From JBDRLU01 sp043812795 (GTDB taxonomy: Bacteria > Chloroflexota > Dehalococcoidia > Dehalococcoidales > UBA2162), in assembly GCA_043812795.1 (NCBI GenBank), contig JBDRLU010000002.1:1-64000 (forward strand): a DNA stretch of 64,000 bases. The letters are read 5' to 3'. Made by a program: the position numbers and the translations under genes. Under the pieces are notes generated by a model, which had not been told where the DNA came from, made no database searches, and worked only from the letters and a program-made list of their open reading frames with translations. Below are positions 44,308-53,498 of this stretch, in pieces. Positions within the stretch are counted from its first letter, which is position 1. Every line of letters starts with the position of its first letter.

Positions 44308-44353
44308 CTTTTGTCGTGGAATATCAAATCTTCATTATCAAGGTGAGAGAAAA

Positions 44354-45778
44354 ATGAAAGTAGATTTTGCCAAGCTTGACCGGGCGTTTAGTCCGAAGTG
44401 TGTAGTGGTGGTCGGGGACAGTGTCAGGAACGAGTTTAACTGGCTCAAAGCCCAGAAAGAGTTCAAGGGCAAGCTTTATTCGGTACAGGTCAACCCGGAG
44501 ACGATTAAGCAGATTGAAGCCATGGGGGTAAAGAATTATACCAGCCTGCTCGATATTCCGGACCAGATTGACCTGGTTATTGTGTCAGTACCGCGGGTCG
44601 CCGCAATGAAGATTCTGGAAGATTGCATCCGTAAGGACGTAGGAGCAGTCCATTTCTTTACTTCGGGCTTTGCCGAGACCGATACCGAAGAAGGCAGACA
44701 ATTAGAGCGTCAGTTTGTGGCCAGGGCAACGGAGGCGAACCTTCACGTTATCGGGCCTAACTGCATGGGTGTTTTTAATCCTAAAGTCGGCGTGAAACAG
44801 ACGGAGAACCTGTACTCAGGTGTCAGCGGACCTGTCGGCTGCATTGCCCAGAGCGGTACTCATGCTATTGCCTTTGCTTCACAAGCCCATCTGGAAGGCG
44901 TGAACGTTGCCAAGTCGGTGAGCTTCGGCAACGGCATCGTGCTCGATTCCCCTGATTATCTGGAATACTTTGCCCATGACCCGGAAATTAAGGTGATTGC
45001 CATGTACCTGGAGGGAGTCAGGGATGGGCCGCGGTTTCTCCGGGTCTTAAAGAATGTAACGGCACAGAAACCGGTGGTGATATGGAAGGGTGGCCGGACC
45101 GAGGAAGGCGGGAGGGCAATTGCTTCGCATACCGGCTCTCTGGCGGTATCCCGGGCAATATGGGATACGGCGGTGAAGCAGTGCGGCGCCATCGGTGTAC
45201 GAAACATTGAGGAACTTATTGATACGACGAAAGCGCTTGTCTTTTTGCCTCCGGTGCGAGGGCTGCGGGTTGGTATTGCCGGTGGTTCCGGGGGGCAATC
45301 AGTAGCTATCGCTGATGTTTTTGCCGAAGCCGGATTGAAAGTGCCGACTTTGTCGCCGGAATCATATAAAGAGTTATCTTCGTTCTTCTCGCTCATCGGC
45401 GGGAGCTACCGTAATCCGGTTGATACGGGCAATCCGAACCAGGACCAGATGAGGCGCATCATGGAAATTCTGGAGCGGGATGCCAATCTGGATAATCTGG
45501 CGTTACTGATGACCGCCCGCTGGATTAAAGACGACCAACTTGACGCCCAGGTCAAAATGCTTACTGAACTCAGGCAGAAAACAGATAAGCCAATTATAAT
45601 GATTGTTTTCTATCATACGCCTGAAGACATGCAGAAAGCGATAAAGATTGCCGAGAGGTTTCAGGCAGGCGGCGTGCCGGCATTTTCTTCAATGGAGCGG
45701 GGCGCGCGGACTTTGAAGAATGCTTTTGAATACTACCAGATGAAAAAATCGGTGGAACTGGAGCGACGATATCTCTAG
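44354..45778 (+). CDS. NDP-forming acyl-CoA synthetase, alpha-type (CoA-binding) protein
   Basis: The 474-residue protein has an N-terminal CoA-binding Rossmann domain and two succinyl-CoA-ligase-like domains (VHFFTSGFAETD; VIGPNCMGVFNP; IAQSGTHAIAFAS). A catalytic His is visible in ASHTGSLAVS. There is no ATP-grasp beta domain, so a separate beta subunit is required. The family makes ATP from acyl-CoA, or activates acids. Confidence 0.85.
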   Translation: MKVDFAKLDRAFSPKCVVVVGDSVRNEFNWLKAQKEFKGKLYSVQVNPETIKQIEAMGVKNYTSLLDIPDQIDLVIVSVPRVAAMKILEDCIRKDVGAVHFFTSGFAETDTEEGRQLERQFVARATEANLHVIGPNCMGVFNPKVGVKQTENLYSGVSGPVGCIAQSGTHAIAFASQAHLEGVNVAKSVSFGNGIVLDSPDYLEYFAHDPEIKVIAMYLEGVRDGPRFLRVLKNVTAQKPVVIWKGGRTEEGGRAIASHTGSLAVSRAIWDTAVKQCGAIGVRNIEELIDTTKALVFLPPVRGLRVGIAGGSGGQSVAIADVFAEAGLKVPTLSPESYKELSSFFSLIGGSYRNPVDTGNPNQDQMRRIMEILERDANLDNLALLMTARWIKDDQLDAQVKMLTELRQKTDKPIIMIVFYHTPEDMQKAIKIAERFQAGGVPAFSSMERGARTLKNAFEYYQMKKSVELERRYL

Positions 45779-45787
45779 CCGCCCCAT

Positions 45788-46351
45788 TTATTGCTTGATA
45801 ATCTCATCCTGATTTTTTACTTGCAACTTCTGCCAGTCGATGCGGAATACTTCCATGAGCAGGAAGCTGAACCCATCCTTGGTGAGCTGTCCGTAGGGGA
45901 TAAAGCCACATCTTTTGAAGCATTTCTGTGCTCGGCTGTTGGACTTCAGTGTCTTCAGATAGATATGCCTGAAGGCTGTTTCCTGGAAGATATGATTGAC
46001 CAGCGTACTTATGGTATCGGTGCCATAGCCTTTATCCCAGTAGTCACGGTTACCAATCATAATACCCAGTTCGGTTTCTCCACCGGTCTCATCAATGTTG
46101 TAGTAAGAGCAGTTGCCGATATGCTTGCCTTCCCTGGTGTCGATGGCAAACCGGCGGCTGGTGGCAAAGGGACTGCGCAATTCACGAGTATATTCCAGCA
46201 GGTATTGAGGGAAAGGGATTGAGACTACCGAGGCGGCATCAAGGTGGGCAAGTTCGGGGTCGGTTTCCCAGATATAGTCGTTCCACGCGTCAGAGAGCCT
46301 CTTTTCGCGTAGTACGACTTTGTTCCCGACGATTGTATTGTTGTTGCCCAT
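45788..46351 (-). CDS. GNAT-family N-acetyltransferase (RimJ/RimL type)
   Basis: The 187-residue protein has the acetyl-CoA site ELGIMIGNRDYWDKGYGTDTI and RAQKCFKRCGF near the end. ATG 46351 is chosen, 5 bases after the HEAT gene stop; a longer frame would overlap that gene. The target is unknown, perhaps a protein N-terminus or a small amine. Confidence 0.85.
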   Translation of the reverse strand: MGNNNTIVGNKVVLREKRLSDAWNDYIWETDPELAHLDAASVVSIPFPQYLLEYTRELRSPFATSRRFAIDTREGKHIGNCSYYNIDETGGETELGIMIGNRDYWDKGYGTDTISTLVNHIFQETAFRHIYLKTLKSNSRAQKCFKRCGFIPYGQLTKDGFSFLLMEVFRIDWQKLQVKNQDEIIKQ

Positions 46352-46355
46352 CTCG

Positions 46356-47279
46356 TTATTGAAAGAGCAGGCTCTCTTTTGTTTCCAGTTCCTGTAAGGC
46401 TTGCTCGGCAGCATGGCTGGCAGCTTCACTGCGGCTCTTCAGCAGGCGTTGCAGGCACTTTTTAGCCTCGGTGCCGCCGATTTTGCCTAATGCTTGAATT
46501 GCCGCCAGCTGGACATCCAGCTCGGGGTCAATCGCCATCGGGATGAGTAGCGGTAAGGCAGCTTCTTCTTCCAGTTCGCCACAGGCGTGGGCAGCTTCAT
46601 AACGTACTTCGGAGTCTGGGTTACTTAATTCCCTGAACAGGATGTTTAACCAGGATGGGTCGCAACTCTTTCCCATCGCATAAATAGCACTGATTTGCAG
46701 TCGCGGCTGCTCACTCTGATAAGCTTCCTCAATGGCAGCTTTCACCTCGGGCAAGCTCAGGGGGGCCATCGCTTCCAGGGCACGGCGCCTGACTTCAATC
46801 GGCTTAGCCTTGTTGTTGAATACATTAAGTAAAGCCGTTTCTATTTTGGTCGTATGGCAGGGACGCAACTTGTTATGCTCGGCGAGCATGGCAAACTTAC
46901 CCAGGGCACTGGCTGCGGTTGCTTGCACCTCTTCCGAGGTGTCCTGTTCGAGCATGATTAGCAGCGGGCTAATCAAGGATGGCTCTTCATTTTCCCACAA
47001 GCCCTTGATGGCGGTACCTCGTATTTCGGCGTCTTCGTCCTTAAAGCAATACTTGAAAATGCTATCGAAATTGAGCTCGACATTATCATCGGCCAAATCG
47101 ACCAACCGCTGGATAACCTGCCGTCGCCGTTCCAGCTCAATGGTCGGCCATGAGTTCTTAAACAGCTCCAGTTCCTCCGAACTCAGGTTCGATAGCTCTG
47201 CTAATCTCGAATAAAGTGGTTTCTCACTCTTAGTTATTTCGGCCAAGATATCAGCCAGGGAGGGTATGATGGATTCCAT
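46356..47279 (-). CDS. HEAT-repeat protein
   Basis: The 307-residue protein contains about six helical HEAT/PBS-lyase-type repeats (EIRGTAIKGLWENEEPSLISP; EVRYEAAHACGELEEEAALP; DVQLAAIQALGKIGGTEAKK). It is probably a scaffold or a binding partner; the function is unknown. It starts 5 bases from the PAC2 gene end. Confidence 0.85.
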   Translation of the reverse strand: MESIIPSLADILAEITKSEKPLYSRLAELSNLSSEELELFKNSWPTIELERRRQVIQRLVDLADDNVELNFDSIFKYCFKDEDAEIRGTAIKGLWENEEPSLISPLLIMLEQDTSEEVQATAASALGKFAMLAEHNKLRPCHTTKIETALLNVFNNKAKPIEVRRRALEAMAPLSLPEVKAAIEEAYQSEQPRLQISAIYAMGKSCDPSWLNILFRELSNPDSEVRYEAAHACGELEEEAALPLLIPMAIDPELDVQLAAIQALGKIGGTEAKKCLQRLLKSRSEAASHAAEQALQELETKESLLFQ

Positions 47280-47283
47280 GGTG

Positions 47284-48093
47284 CTATTCCTCTTCCTCCT
47301 CTTGTTCTTCGTCCTGTTCCCAGATGGGTTCGGTAAACAAATCGATATATTCCCCCATCGCTTCAGATGCCATTTCTTTCATCTTTTCCTTCATTTCTTT
47401 GGCTTCTTGAGTCAGTTCTACCGTATCAATACTAATATCCAGCATTTTAGGCAAGACTTCAAGTATTGCCAGAGCCGCCATCGGGTTCTGGATTCGGGTG
47501 GCATAAGTCGGTACTTCGCCAAGCAGGCACATACCGGCCACACCTCTTTCTTTGGCGACGCCTAAGAGTAAACCATTTAATCCGGCGATTTGCAAGTTTC
47601 CTCGCTGCATCAGGTCATATTTTTCAAGCTCTCCGGCTAGTTCCGGGCTGGTGGCGACTCCCCAGACTCTTGATGGCTCGCTATGATGGATACGGGTCAG
47701 TGCCGCGGCACAGGTATAGAGCCGTTTGACCTGAAAGTTTAGCCCGAGGTCAACCACGCAGTTGGCCAGTTCATATGCCTTGGCCCCCGGCTGGTCATCA
47801 CCGATAAACAGAATGAGGTCGCTTTTGCCAGCAGTATTTTTCCAGTAATAGAACTTACTTTGCGGAAACTGAGGGGCTTCGACGATATTATTTTTGACCA
47901 TGATGCCGATGGGGTCGAAAAAACAGGCCGCCTCGATTTCGCCCAGTTCCTTGAAGTCGAGCTTGCGTTGCAGGTAGCTGGCAACGATGCTGGCTACCTG
48001 CCCAACGCCGGGCCAGGCGGCGACCATATTTGGCGAATGCAGTTTCGGATGGGCACGGAGTTTAATCAAATTACTCATTTCTAAAGACTTCAT
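47284..48093 (-). CDS. PAC2-family protein
   Basis: The 269-residue PAC2 (proteasome-assembly-chaperone-like) protein has MVAAWPGVGQVASIVASYL, FIGDDQPG and GLNGLLLGVAKERGV. It ends in a very acidic tail (EQDEEQEEEEE). It sits 2 bases after the tldE-type gene. No proteasome genes are in the window, so the role is inferred from the family only. Confidence 0.88.
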   Translation of the reverse strand: MKSLEMSNLIKLRAHPKLHSPNMVAAWPGVGQVASIVASYLQRKLDFKELGEIEAACFFDPIGIMVKNNIVEAPQFPQSKFYYWKNTAGKSDLILFIGDDQPGAKAYELANCVVDLGLNFQVKRLYTCAAALTRIHHSEPSRVWGVATSPELAGELEKYDLMQRGNLQIAGLNGLLLGVAKERGVAGMCLLGEVPTYATRIQNPMAALAILEVLPKMLDISIDTVELTQEAKEMKEKMKEMASEAMGEYIDLFTEPIWEQDEEQEEEEE

Positions 48094-48094
48094 C

Positions 48095-49396
48095 CTACTT
48101 GCCGGCTACCGATAGCCCCGATAAATAAAGCGACGGGGTATTCACCGAGTCATCGACCCATTTGGTATCGCTGCCGATGGCATTAATATTCTTGAGGAGA
48201 CGGTAAACGTTTCCGGAAACCATGGTATCTTTCACTCTACCTGTTATTTTACCATGTTCTACCTTATAACCTAAAAGAACGTTACCGCTGAAGTCACCGC
48301 CGAGGATATTACCCTGTTCGGCACCCATCAATTGTTCGATGACCAGCCCTTCCTGCATATCGCTCACCATTTCGGCGAAGGTGGTATTGCCTGGCGTGAT
48401 AATGAAGGCACTCGGAGCAGGGGAGGGCAAGCTGCTGCCGCTTCTCTGGCCGTTGCCCGTACTTTGCTTATTGGCGCGGGCCGCCGTTTGCAGGTCGTAA
48501 AGAAAGTTGCGTACTACCCCCTGTTCGACGAGAGAGGTGAGTTGACTGGGTACGCCTTCATCGTCGCAGGGACGACTGGTCGGACGATAAGCGACGGTCG
48601 GGTCATCCCGGAGGGATAATTTGGCGTCGAAGCAAGATTGACCGAGTTTCGACCCGATGGGGGAGGCCCCTTCAAGGACTAACTTGCCGTTAAAGGCGGC
48701 CATCAGGGAGGGCATCAAGGCACCGGCGACACCATCAGGAGTAAATATTACCGGTAAAGACTTAGTCGGAGCGACGGCCCGGTTTTTGGCGCGTTCCAGC
48801 TGTTCGATGACCGCCCCTGCGACTACGTCGGGTCTTGTTATCGGGTGACAGTCACTTTCACTGTCACCGACGAAGAGCATATCGGTCTCACGGATAAGAT
48901 TACCCCAGATGCTCAGACTGAAGGTGGTCTGCTGATAGCTGGCCTGCCCGCCACGGGAATTCATAATCTTGACCGAAGTTACACTTTTATTTACCCAGGC
49001 GTGGCAGAGAAGTTCGGGAGTGTGCCGGCGTAAAATGGCCAGTAGCTCTTCACCGAGCGTGACCATGGCTTCGATGGGTACTTTCCCGACAGCCGGGTCG
49101 AAAACGGCGATGTGGGGGTAGGTAGTCGGGGTGGGGAAATCGAATTTGACGTCCATGCCGAACTGGGCTGTCTCGGCAGCCATCCTGACCAGGGTTTCAC
49201 TGTCATCAAGGCGGGTGGCGGTAGCATAGCCCAGTTTACCCTGCTTGACCAGACGTAGCGCTACGGCCGTACGCTGTTTGCTCTGGATATGCTTCAGGCG
49301 GTTAGCTTCGAATTGAATCGGTGTCTCTTCTGAAGTTACCTGGAAGACTTCGGCTTCCTCGGCTACTTTTTTTGCTTGAGCCAGGATATTCTCCAC
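48095..49396 (-). CDS. TldE/PmbA-like metalloprotease partner
   Basis: The 433-residue protein has the PmbA/TldD fold without the zinc-binding HEXXXH motif. It pairs with TldD in a heterodimeric protease known to process peptides such as microcin B17 and degrade unfolded proteins. It starts right after the tldD stop. Confidence 0.92.
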   Translation of the reverse strand: MENILAQAKKVAEEAEVFQVTSEETPIQFEANRLKHIQSKQRTAVALRLVKQGKLGYATATRLDDSETLVRMAAETAQFGMDVKFDFPTPTTYPHIAVFDPAVGKVPIEAMVTLGEELLAILRRHTPELLCHAWVNKSVTSVKIMNSRGGQASYQQTTFSLSIWGNLIRETDMLFVGDSESDCHPITRPDVVAGAVIEQLERAKNRAVAPTKSLPVIFTPDGVAGALMPSLMAAFNGKLVLEGASPIGSKLGQSCFDAKLSLRDDPTVAYRPTSRPCDDEGVPSQLTSLVEQGVVRNFLYDLQTAARANKQSTGNGQRSGSSLPSPAPSAFIITPGNTTFAEMVSDMQEGLVIEQLMGAEQGNILGGDFSGNVLLGYKVEHGKITGRVKDTMVSGNVYRLLKNINAIGSDTKWVDDSVNTPSLYLSGLSVAGK

Positions 49397-50773
49397 CTAT
49401 TGTCCTCCGACTAAACAGTGCTGGATGCGGATATGGGGACTGCCGTTGGATACCGGCAAAGGTGACTGGGCGCCCTTACCGCAGCCACCGCCTTCGTTCA
49501 TATCGAGGTCATTGCCGATGGCATCGATATTCTTGAGGGTGGTAAAAACGTTGCCGGTCAGTGTTACCGGCCGCAGGAGTTCGGCGACTTTGCCGTTGCG
49601 AATCATATAGGCTTCACCGGCAGAAAAGGTGAACATTTCCATACTGGTGGTGCCGCCGTACCAGTTCTTGGCATAGACGCCTTCTTTAATATCGGCGATG
49701 ATATCGGCAAACGAAGCTGATTTAGGCTCGATGTAAGTATTCGTCATGCGGACAATGGGCGGATAGCCGTAGTTAATAGCCCGGGCATTGCCGGTAGCTT
49801 CCTCCTGCATTTTGGCAGCAGTTTCACGGGAGTGGAGCCGCCCGACCAGTTTTCCTTCTCTAATCAGGTAGGTCTTGGTCGCTGGTGTGCCCTCGTCATC
49901 ATATTTATAGCTGCCGCGCAGCCCCGGTACGGCCGCCGAATCAATGATGTCAAGTTCAGGGCGCCCGAATTCTTTGCCGAGGACCATAATCTCACGCATG
50001 CGTTCATTCTCGTAAACGAAGTCGGCTTCGGACAGATGCCCGAAAGCTTCGTGAACAAAAACACCGGCCAGGACCGGGTCTAAGATTACGGTGTACTCAC
50101 CGCTTTTCACCTGCGGGGCCGAAAGCAGTTCCACTGCCCGCCGGGCGCTGTTTGTTATTTGCTGGTGCAGATTTTTCAGCGTGCGAAAATCACCGCGGCT
50201 GCCCACACTTAATCCGGCCTGCTGTACCTCACCGCCTTCCACCGCCACGGCGGTTACCCGTAGCGTAATATCGGACCGCTCCTGCTCAATATCACTGCCG
50301 ATTGAGTTCAGGAAGACGGTTTTTTTGTAGCTATCCCCGTAACCGATGACGGAAGTCTGGAGTTTGGGTGTGCTCCAGATAAGGTCGTTGTATTCATCGA
50401 GCAATTGTTTTTTCTCTGACAGCGGGATTGCTAGGGGATTACGACCTGGCTCGATGAGTACCCGGTCTACAGTCGGCTCAACCGGAGCCAACTTGCTTTC
50501 GGCTTGACCCACCAGGCAGGCCTGTTCGATGGCGGCGTCAATTCTATCGGTCAAGTTGGCCAGGTTATTGAAACAGACAAATCCCCAGCCGCCTTTGACC
50601 AGCGCCCGCACATTGCCGCCGAGGGCAGTGCGGCGGGTCACCGATTCCAGCGTCCGGCCGCGGTAGGTAATCGAACTTGTCTGGCCCTCCTCGAGGCGGA
50701 CTTCGAGGTAGTCGGCATTGTACTTCTTGAGTGTTCCGGCTATTTCCTGTCGGGCAGCTTCGATACTCGTCAT
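49397..50773 (-). CDS. tldD: TldD zinc metalloprotease subunit
   Basis: The 458-residue protein has the catalytic HEAFGH motif (about residue 250) and EGGGCGKGAQSPLPVS near its end, as in TldD. With the next gene it forms the TldD/TldE protease. It opens a five-gene run (tldD, tldE, PAC2, HEAT, GNAT). Confidence 0.93.
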   Translation of the reverse strand: MTSIEAARQEIAGTLKKYNADYLEVRLEEGQTSSITYRGRTLESVTRRTALGGNVRALVKGGWGFVCFNNLANLTDRIDAAIEQACLVGQAESKLAPVEPTVDRVLIEPGRNPLAIPLSEKKQLLDEYNDLIWSTPKLQTSVIGYGDSYKKTVFLNSIGSDIEQERSDITLRVTAVAVEGGEVQQAGLSVGSRGDFRTLKNLHQQITNSARRAVELLSAPQVKSGEYTVILDPVLAGVFVHEAFGHLSEADFVYENERMREIMVLGKEFGRPELDIIDSAAVPGLRGSYKYDDEGTPATKTYLIREGKLVGRLHSRETAAKMQEEATGNARAINYGYPPIVRMTNTYIEPKSASFADIIADIKEGVYAKNWYGGTTSMEMFTFSAGEAYMIRNGKVAELLRPVTLTGNVFTTLKNIDAIGNDLDMNEGGGCGKGAQSPLPVSNGSPHIRIQHCLVGGQ

Positions 50774-50828
50774 GTCGTTATCTTCTTTAAGGTGTAGCTA
50801 AGACCAGTTTACCGAGGTGGTCAGTCTA

Positions 50829-50856
50829 TTGTCAATCTACTTCATTTTACATAATA
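50829..50856 (+). promoter_or_regulatory. Candidate promoter of the ABC/UbiA operon
   Basis: TTGTCA (50829-50834) and ATAATA (50851-50856) have a 16-bp spacer. About 120 bases of leader precede the first ATG (50980). A short frame with GGAGG at 50859 and ATG 50867 would encode only 17 residues. Confidence 0.4.
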
Positions 50857-50979
50857 GTGGAGGAAAATGCCAATTACGATGTCGATTGTTACTGTTCTGG
50901 GCACTCGAGAGTTAAGCTGAAATTGACGAGGACTCCGCTGCTGGTATATCATCCTTTTAACAACTGCCAAGATAAGCCC

Positions 50980-51762
50980 ATGGTCGAAATCAAAAACCTT
51001 TGCTTCTCTTATCAGAAGAATGTTCCCATCTTCGCCGATTTTGGCTGGCATGTCGCTCAGGGCGAAGCCTGGTCAATAGTCGGCCCTTCCGGTTGCGGTA
51101 AGACAACGCTCCTCTACTTATTGGCTGGCCTCTACCCACCATCGTCGGGGACGATAATTATCGGCGGCATGCCGCTGGATAAGCCTCGCCTCTCGACGGG
51201 TCTGGTTTTGCAGGACTATGGACTGCTGCCCTGGGCTACGGCTATCGACAATATCTCGGTCGGTTTAAGGATTCGTGGCGTAGAGAGAAAAGAGGCAACG
51301 CGGGTCGCTCGTGAGTGGTTGACCAGGCTGGCCCTCGATTCAGTAGCGGGCCATTATCCGGCCCAGCTAAGCGGCGGGCAGAGGCAGCGGGTGGCGATTG
51401 CCCGGACACTGGCCCTGCAACCCGACCTCTTATTGATGGATGAGCCGCTGGCTTCTCTGGATGCCATGACGCGAGAAGATTTACAGACCCTGATTATTGA
51501 GCTGCGGGATGTCCTGCCGGCAACGGCGATGGTACTGGTGACACATGATATTGAAGAAGCAGTGTATCTGGGGAAAAAGATTCTAGTCCTGGACAATCCG
51601 CCCAATACGCATCCGGTAATTATGGAGAACCCGGACTCCGGGTGTGCGGAATATCGCCGGACACCCGATTATGCGTTCAAGTGTGGAGAAGTGAGAGAGC
51701 TTTTTCGACAACAGGCAAAAAAATGTGGCGTTAAAACTATGAAAGTGGGACTCGGTAAATGA
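50980..51762 (+). CDS. ABC transporter ATP-binding protein (nitrate/sulfonate type)
   Basis: The 260-residue ATPase has Walker A (GPSGCGKTT), Q-loop (LQDYGLLPW), signature (LSGGQRQRVAIARTLA) and Walker B (LLLMDEP), then a His in LVTHDIEEAV. It powers import with the permease at 52724 and the lipoprotein at 54707. ATG 50980 is chosen; the upstream in-frame region is not conserved. Its end overlaps the next gene by 4 bases. Confidence 0.9.
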   Translation: MVEIKNLCFSYQKNVPIFADFGWHVAQGEAWSIVGPSGCGKTTLLYLLAGLYPPSSGTIIIGGMPLDKPRLSTGLVLQDYGLLPWATAIDNISVGLRIRGVERKEATRVAREWLTRLALDSVAGHYPAQLSGGQRQRVAIARTLALQPDLLLMDEPLASLDAMTREDLQTLIIELRDVLPATAMVLVTHDIEEAVYLGKKILVLDNPPNTHPVIMENPDSGCAEYRRTPDYAFKCGEVRELFRQQAKKCGVKTMKVGLGK

Positions 51763-52727
51763 AAGCGGCCATGACGGTGGGCCGGTTGAGCGGGTTCTGG
51801 CGTTCGTTGTTGACCGGCGAAGCGGCTATCAAGGCGGGCTATTCTTTCAGGGAACGATTATGGGGAATGCTCATCACGGTAAAGCCGCGTTTTGCCTTGA
51901 TGGTCACGCCGGTAAATGCCGCCAGCGCGGCGGTGCTGGCCTACGGTGGTTATCCTTCGCTGACTAAATGTATCCTGGGCTTGCTCAGTGTGGCTTTTGT
52001 TTCCGCTTCAACTATCGTCTTCAACGATATCGTTGACCGCAAACGCGACGTTTTGTGCTGGCCGAAACGCTCGCTGCCCAGCGGCCGGGTAAGATTGATG
52101 CCGGCACTGGCGCTGGCTTTAATTTTGCTGGCTGGTTCGCTGGTACTGACCTGGCTAGCTTTTAACCCGCTGGCCTTCTTTATTCTTCTCTCGGTGTTTG
52201 CCTTGGGGATACTCTATGCCCTCTATTTACGGCGCAAAGTCGGCTACCTAGCACTGCCTCCGATTGTAGGCTTGATTTACCTCGGTGGCTGGGCAGCTTT
52301 TTCTCCCGAAACACTTTTTTCGGCGCGTCTGCCGTGGCTGCTTTATCTGCTCGGTGTGCTGTGGCAGGCGGCCCACATTATGGTCTATTCACCTCTCCAT
52401 CCGCTGTATACCGAACAGGGCCAGCTGCGCACGGAAAGCAAGGCCCTTTTCGCGGCTACTTCGCCACGGACTGCCGTGGCCCTGGGGATGGGCTTCCTGG
52501 CCCTGACGGTGTTGCTGAGCGGGCTCTTACCGCTTTTTACCGGGCTGAGTTTTGTCTATCTTCCGCTGACCATCATTGCCGGGGGCTGGTCGCTGGTCCG
52601 TACCACACGATTTCTCCGTCAACCCACCGATAAGGAAGTAGGTTTCCGGGCTTTCAGCGCCGTTTCGACCTTGAGAACGGTGATATCGGGGGCCATTCTC
52701 CTCGACGTTTTGTTCCTCTGGAAATGA
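51759..52727 (+). CDS. UbiA-superfamily prenyltransferase-like membrane protein
   Basis: The 322-residue protein has about eight membrane segments. The first Asp-rich motif is present (NDIVDRKRD), but the usual second DxxxD motif is not obvious (the equivalent region reads HPLYTEQGQLRTES). The family attaches a prenyl chain to an aromatic ring in quinones, hemes and chlorophylls. Whether this one is active is uncertain. It lies between an ABC ATPase and permease, with 4-base overlaps on both sides. Confidence 0.8.
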   Translation: MKAAMTVGRLSGFWRSLLTGEAAIKAGYSFRERLWGMLITVKPRFALMVTPVNAASAAVLAYGGYPSLTKCILGLLSVAFVSASTIVFNDIVDRKRDVLCWPKRSLPSGRVRLMPALALALILLAGSLVLTWLAFNPLAFFILLSVFALGILYALYLRRKVGYLALPPIVGLIYLGGWAAFSPETLFSARLPWLLYLLGVLWQAAHIMVYSPLHPLYTEQGQLRTESKALFAATSPRTAVALGMGFLALTVLLSGLLPLFTGLSFVYLPLTIIAGGWSLVRTTRFLRQPTDKEVGFRAFSAVSTLRTVISGAILLDVLFLWK

Positions 52728-53470
52728 TGATGAGTAAGAAAGCGATAATCTTTGGTCTCTTGGTTCTGTTCTTTGCCTGGGCGGTAGTGGCCCTGGTGGT
52801 GGATAAACCGATGGTGCCGGCTCCCTGGGTGGTGATTTATTCCTTTTTTGCCGACCTGCCCCGCGGCCTGGGCTGGCATGCTCTGGTCAGCGGCTGGCGG
52901 ATAATCGCCAGTATGTTTATTGCCACGGCTATCGGGCTGCCGCTGGGGCTGGTACTGGGGCAGAACCGGCGGTGGGATAAAATTCTTTACCCGCTGGTAT
53001 ATTTGACTTATCCGGTGCCTAAGGTAGCCCTGCTGCCGATTATCATCCTGTTCTTCGGCATCGGGGACGCCAGCAAAATATTTCTCATCAGCCTCATTCT
53101 TTTCTTCCAGGTGCTGGTCGTGGTGCGGGACGCGTCCCGTAATATACCGGCCCAACTTGTCCTGTCGCTGCGTTCGCTGGGTGCCGACCGGTGGCAGCTT
53201 CTGCGCCACGTTTATTTTCCGGCATCATTACCGGCCGTCCTGACTTCATTACGATTGAATGTGGCTATTGCCATTGCTGTTCTTTATCTCGCCGAGTCTT
53301 TTGCCACCGCTTCGGGTTTAGGTTACTATGTTATGGACGCTTGGCAGCGGATGGACTATGCCCGGATGTACGCTACGGTGGGTGCGATGAGCCTGATTGG
53401 TTTTATCGCTTTTGTCATCCTCGCCTTGATGGAAGACAAGCTCTGTCACTGGGCGCAGGTCGGTAAGTAG
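52724..53470 (+). CDS. ABC transporter permease (nitrate/sulfonate type)
   Basis: The 248-residue permease has six or so membrane segments and the ATPase-contact loop SLGADRWQLLRHVYFPASLP (EAA motif). It overlaps the UbiA-like stop by 4 bases. Confidence 0.9.
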   Translation: MMMSKKAIIFGLLVLFFAWAVVALVVDKPMVPAPWVVIYSFFADLPRGLGWHALVSGWRIIASMFIATAIGLPLGLVLGQNRRWDKILYPLVYLTYPVPKVALLPIIILFFGIGDASKIFLISLILFFQVLVVVRDASRNIPAQLVLSLRSLGADRWQLLRHVYFPASLPAVLTSLRLNVAIAIAVLYLAESFATASGLGYYVMDAWQRMDYARMYATVGAMSLIGFIAFVILALMEDKLCHWAQVGK

Positions 53471-53498
53471 GGGATGAGAAAAGTAAGGGAGGCTATTT

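Noticed and set aside
50867..50920. 17-codon frame after GGAGG in the ABC operon leader.
   Set aside because: The spacing to the Shine-Dalgarno site is only 3 bases and there is no homology, so it is mentioned only as a possible leader peptide.
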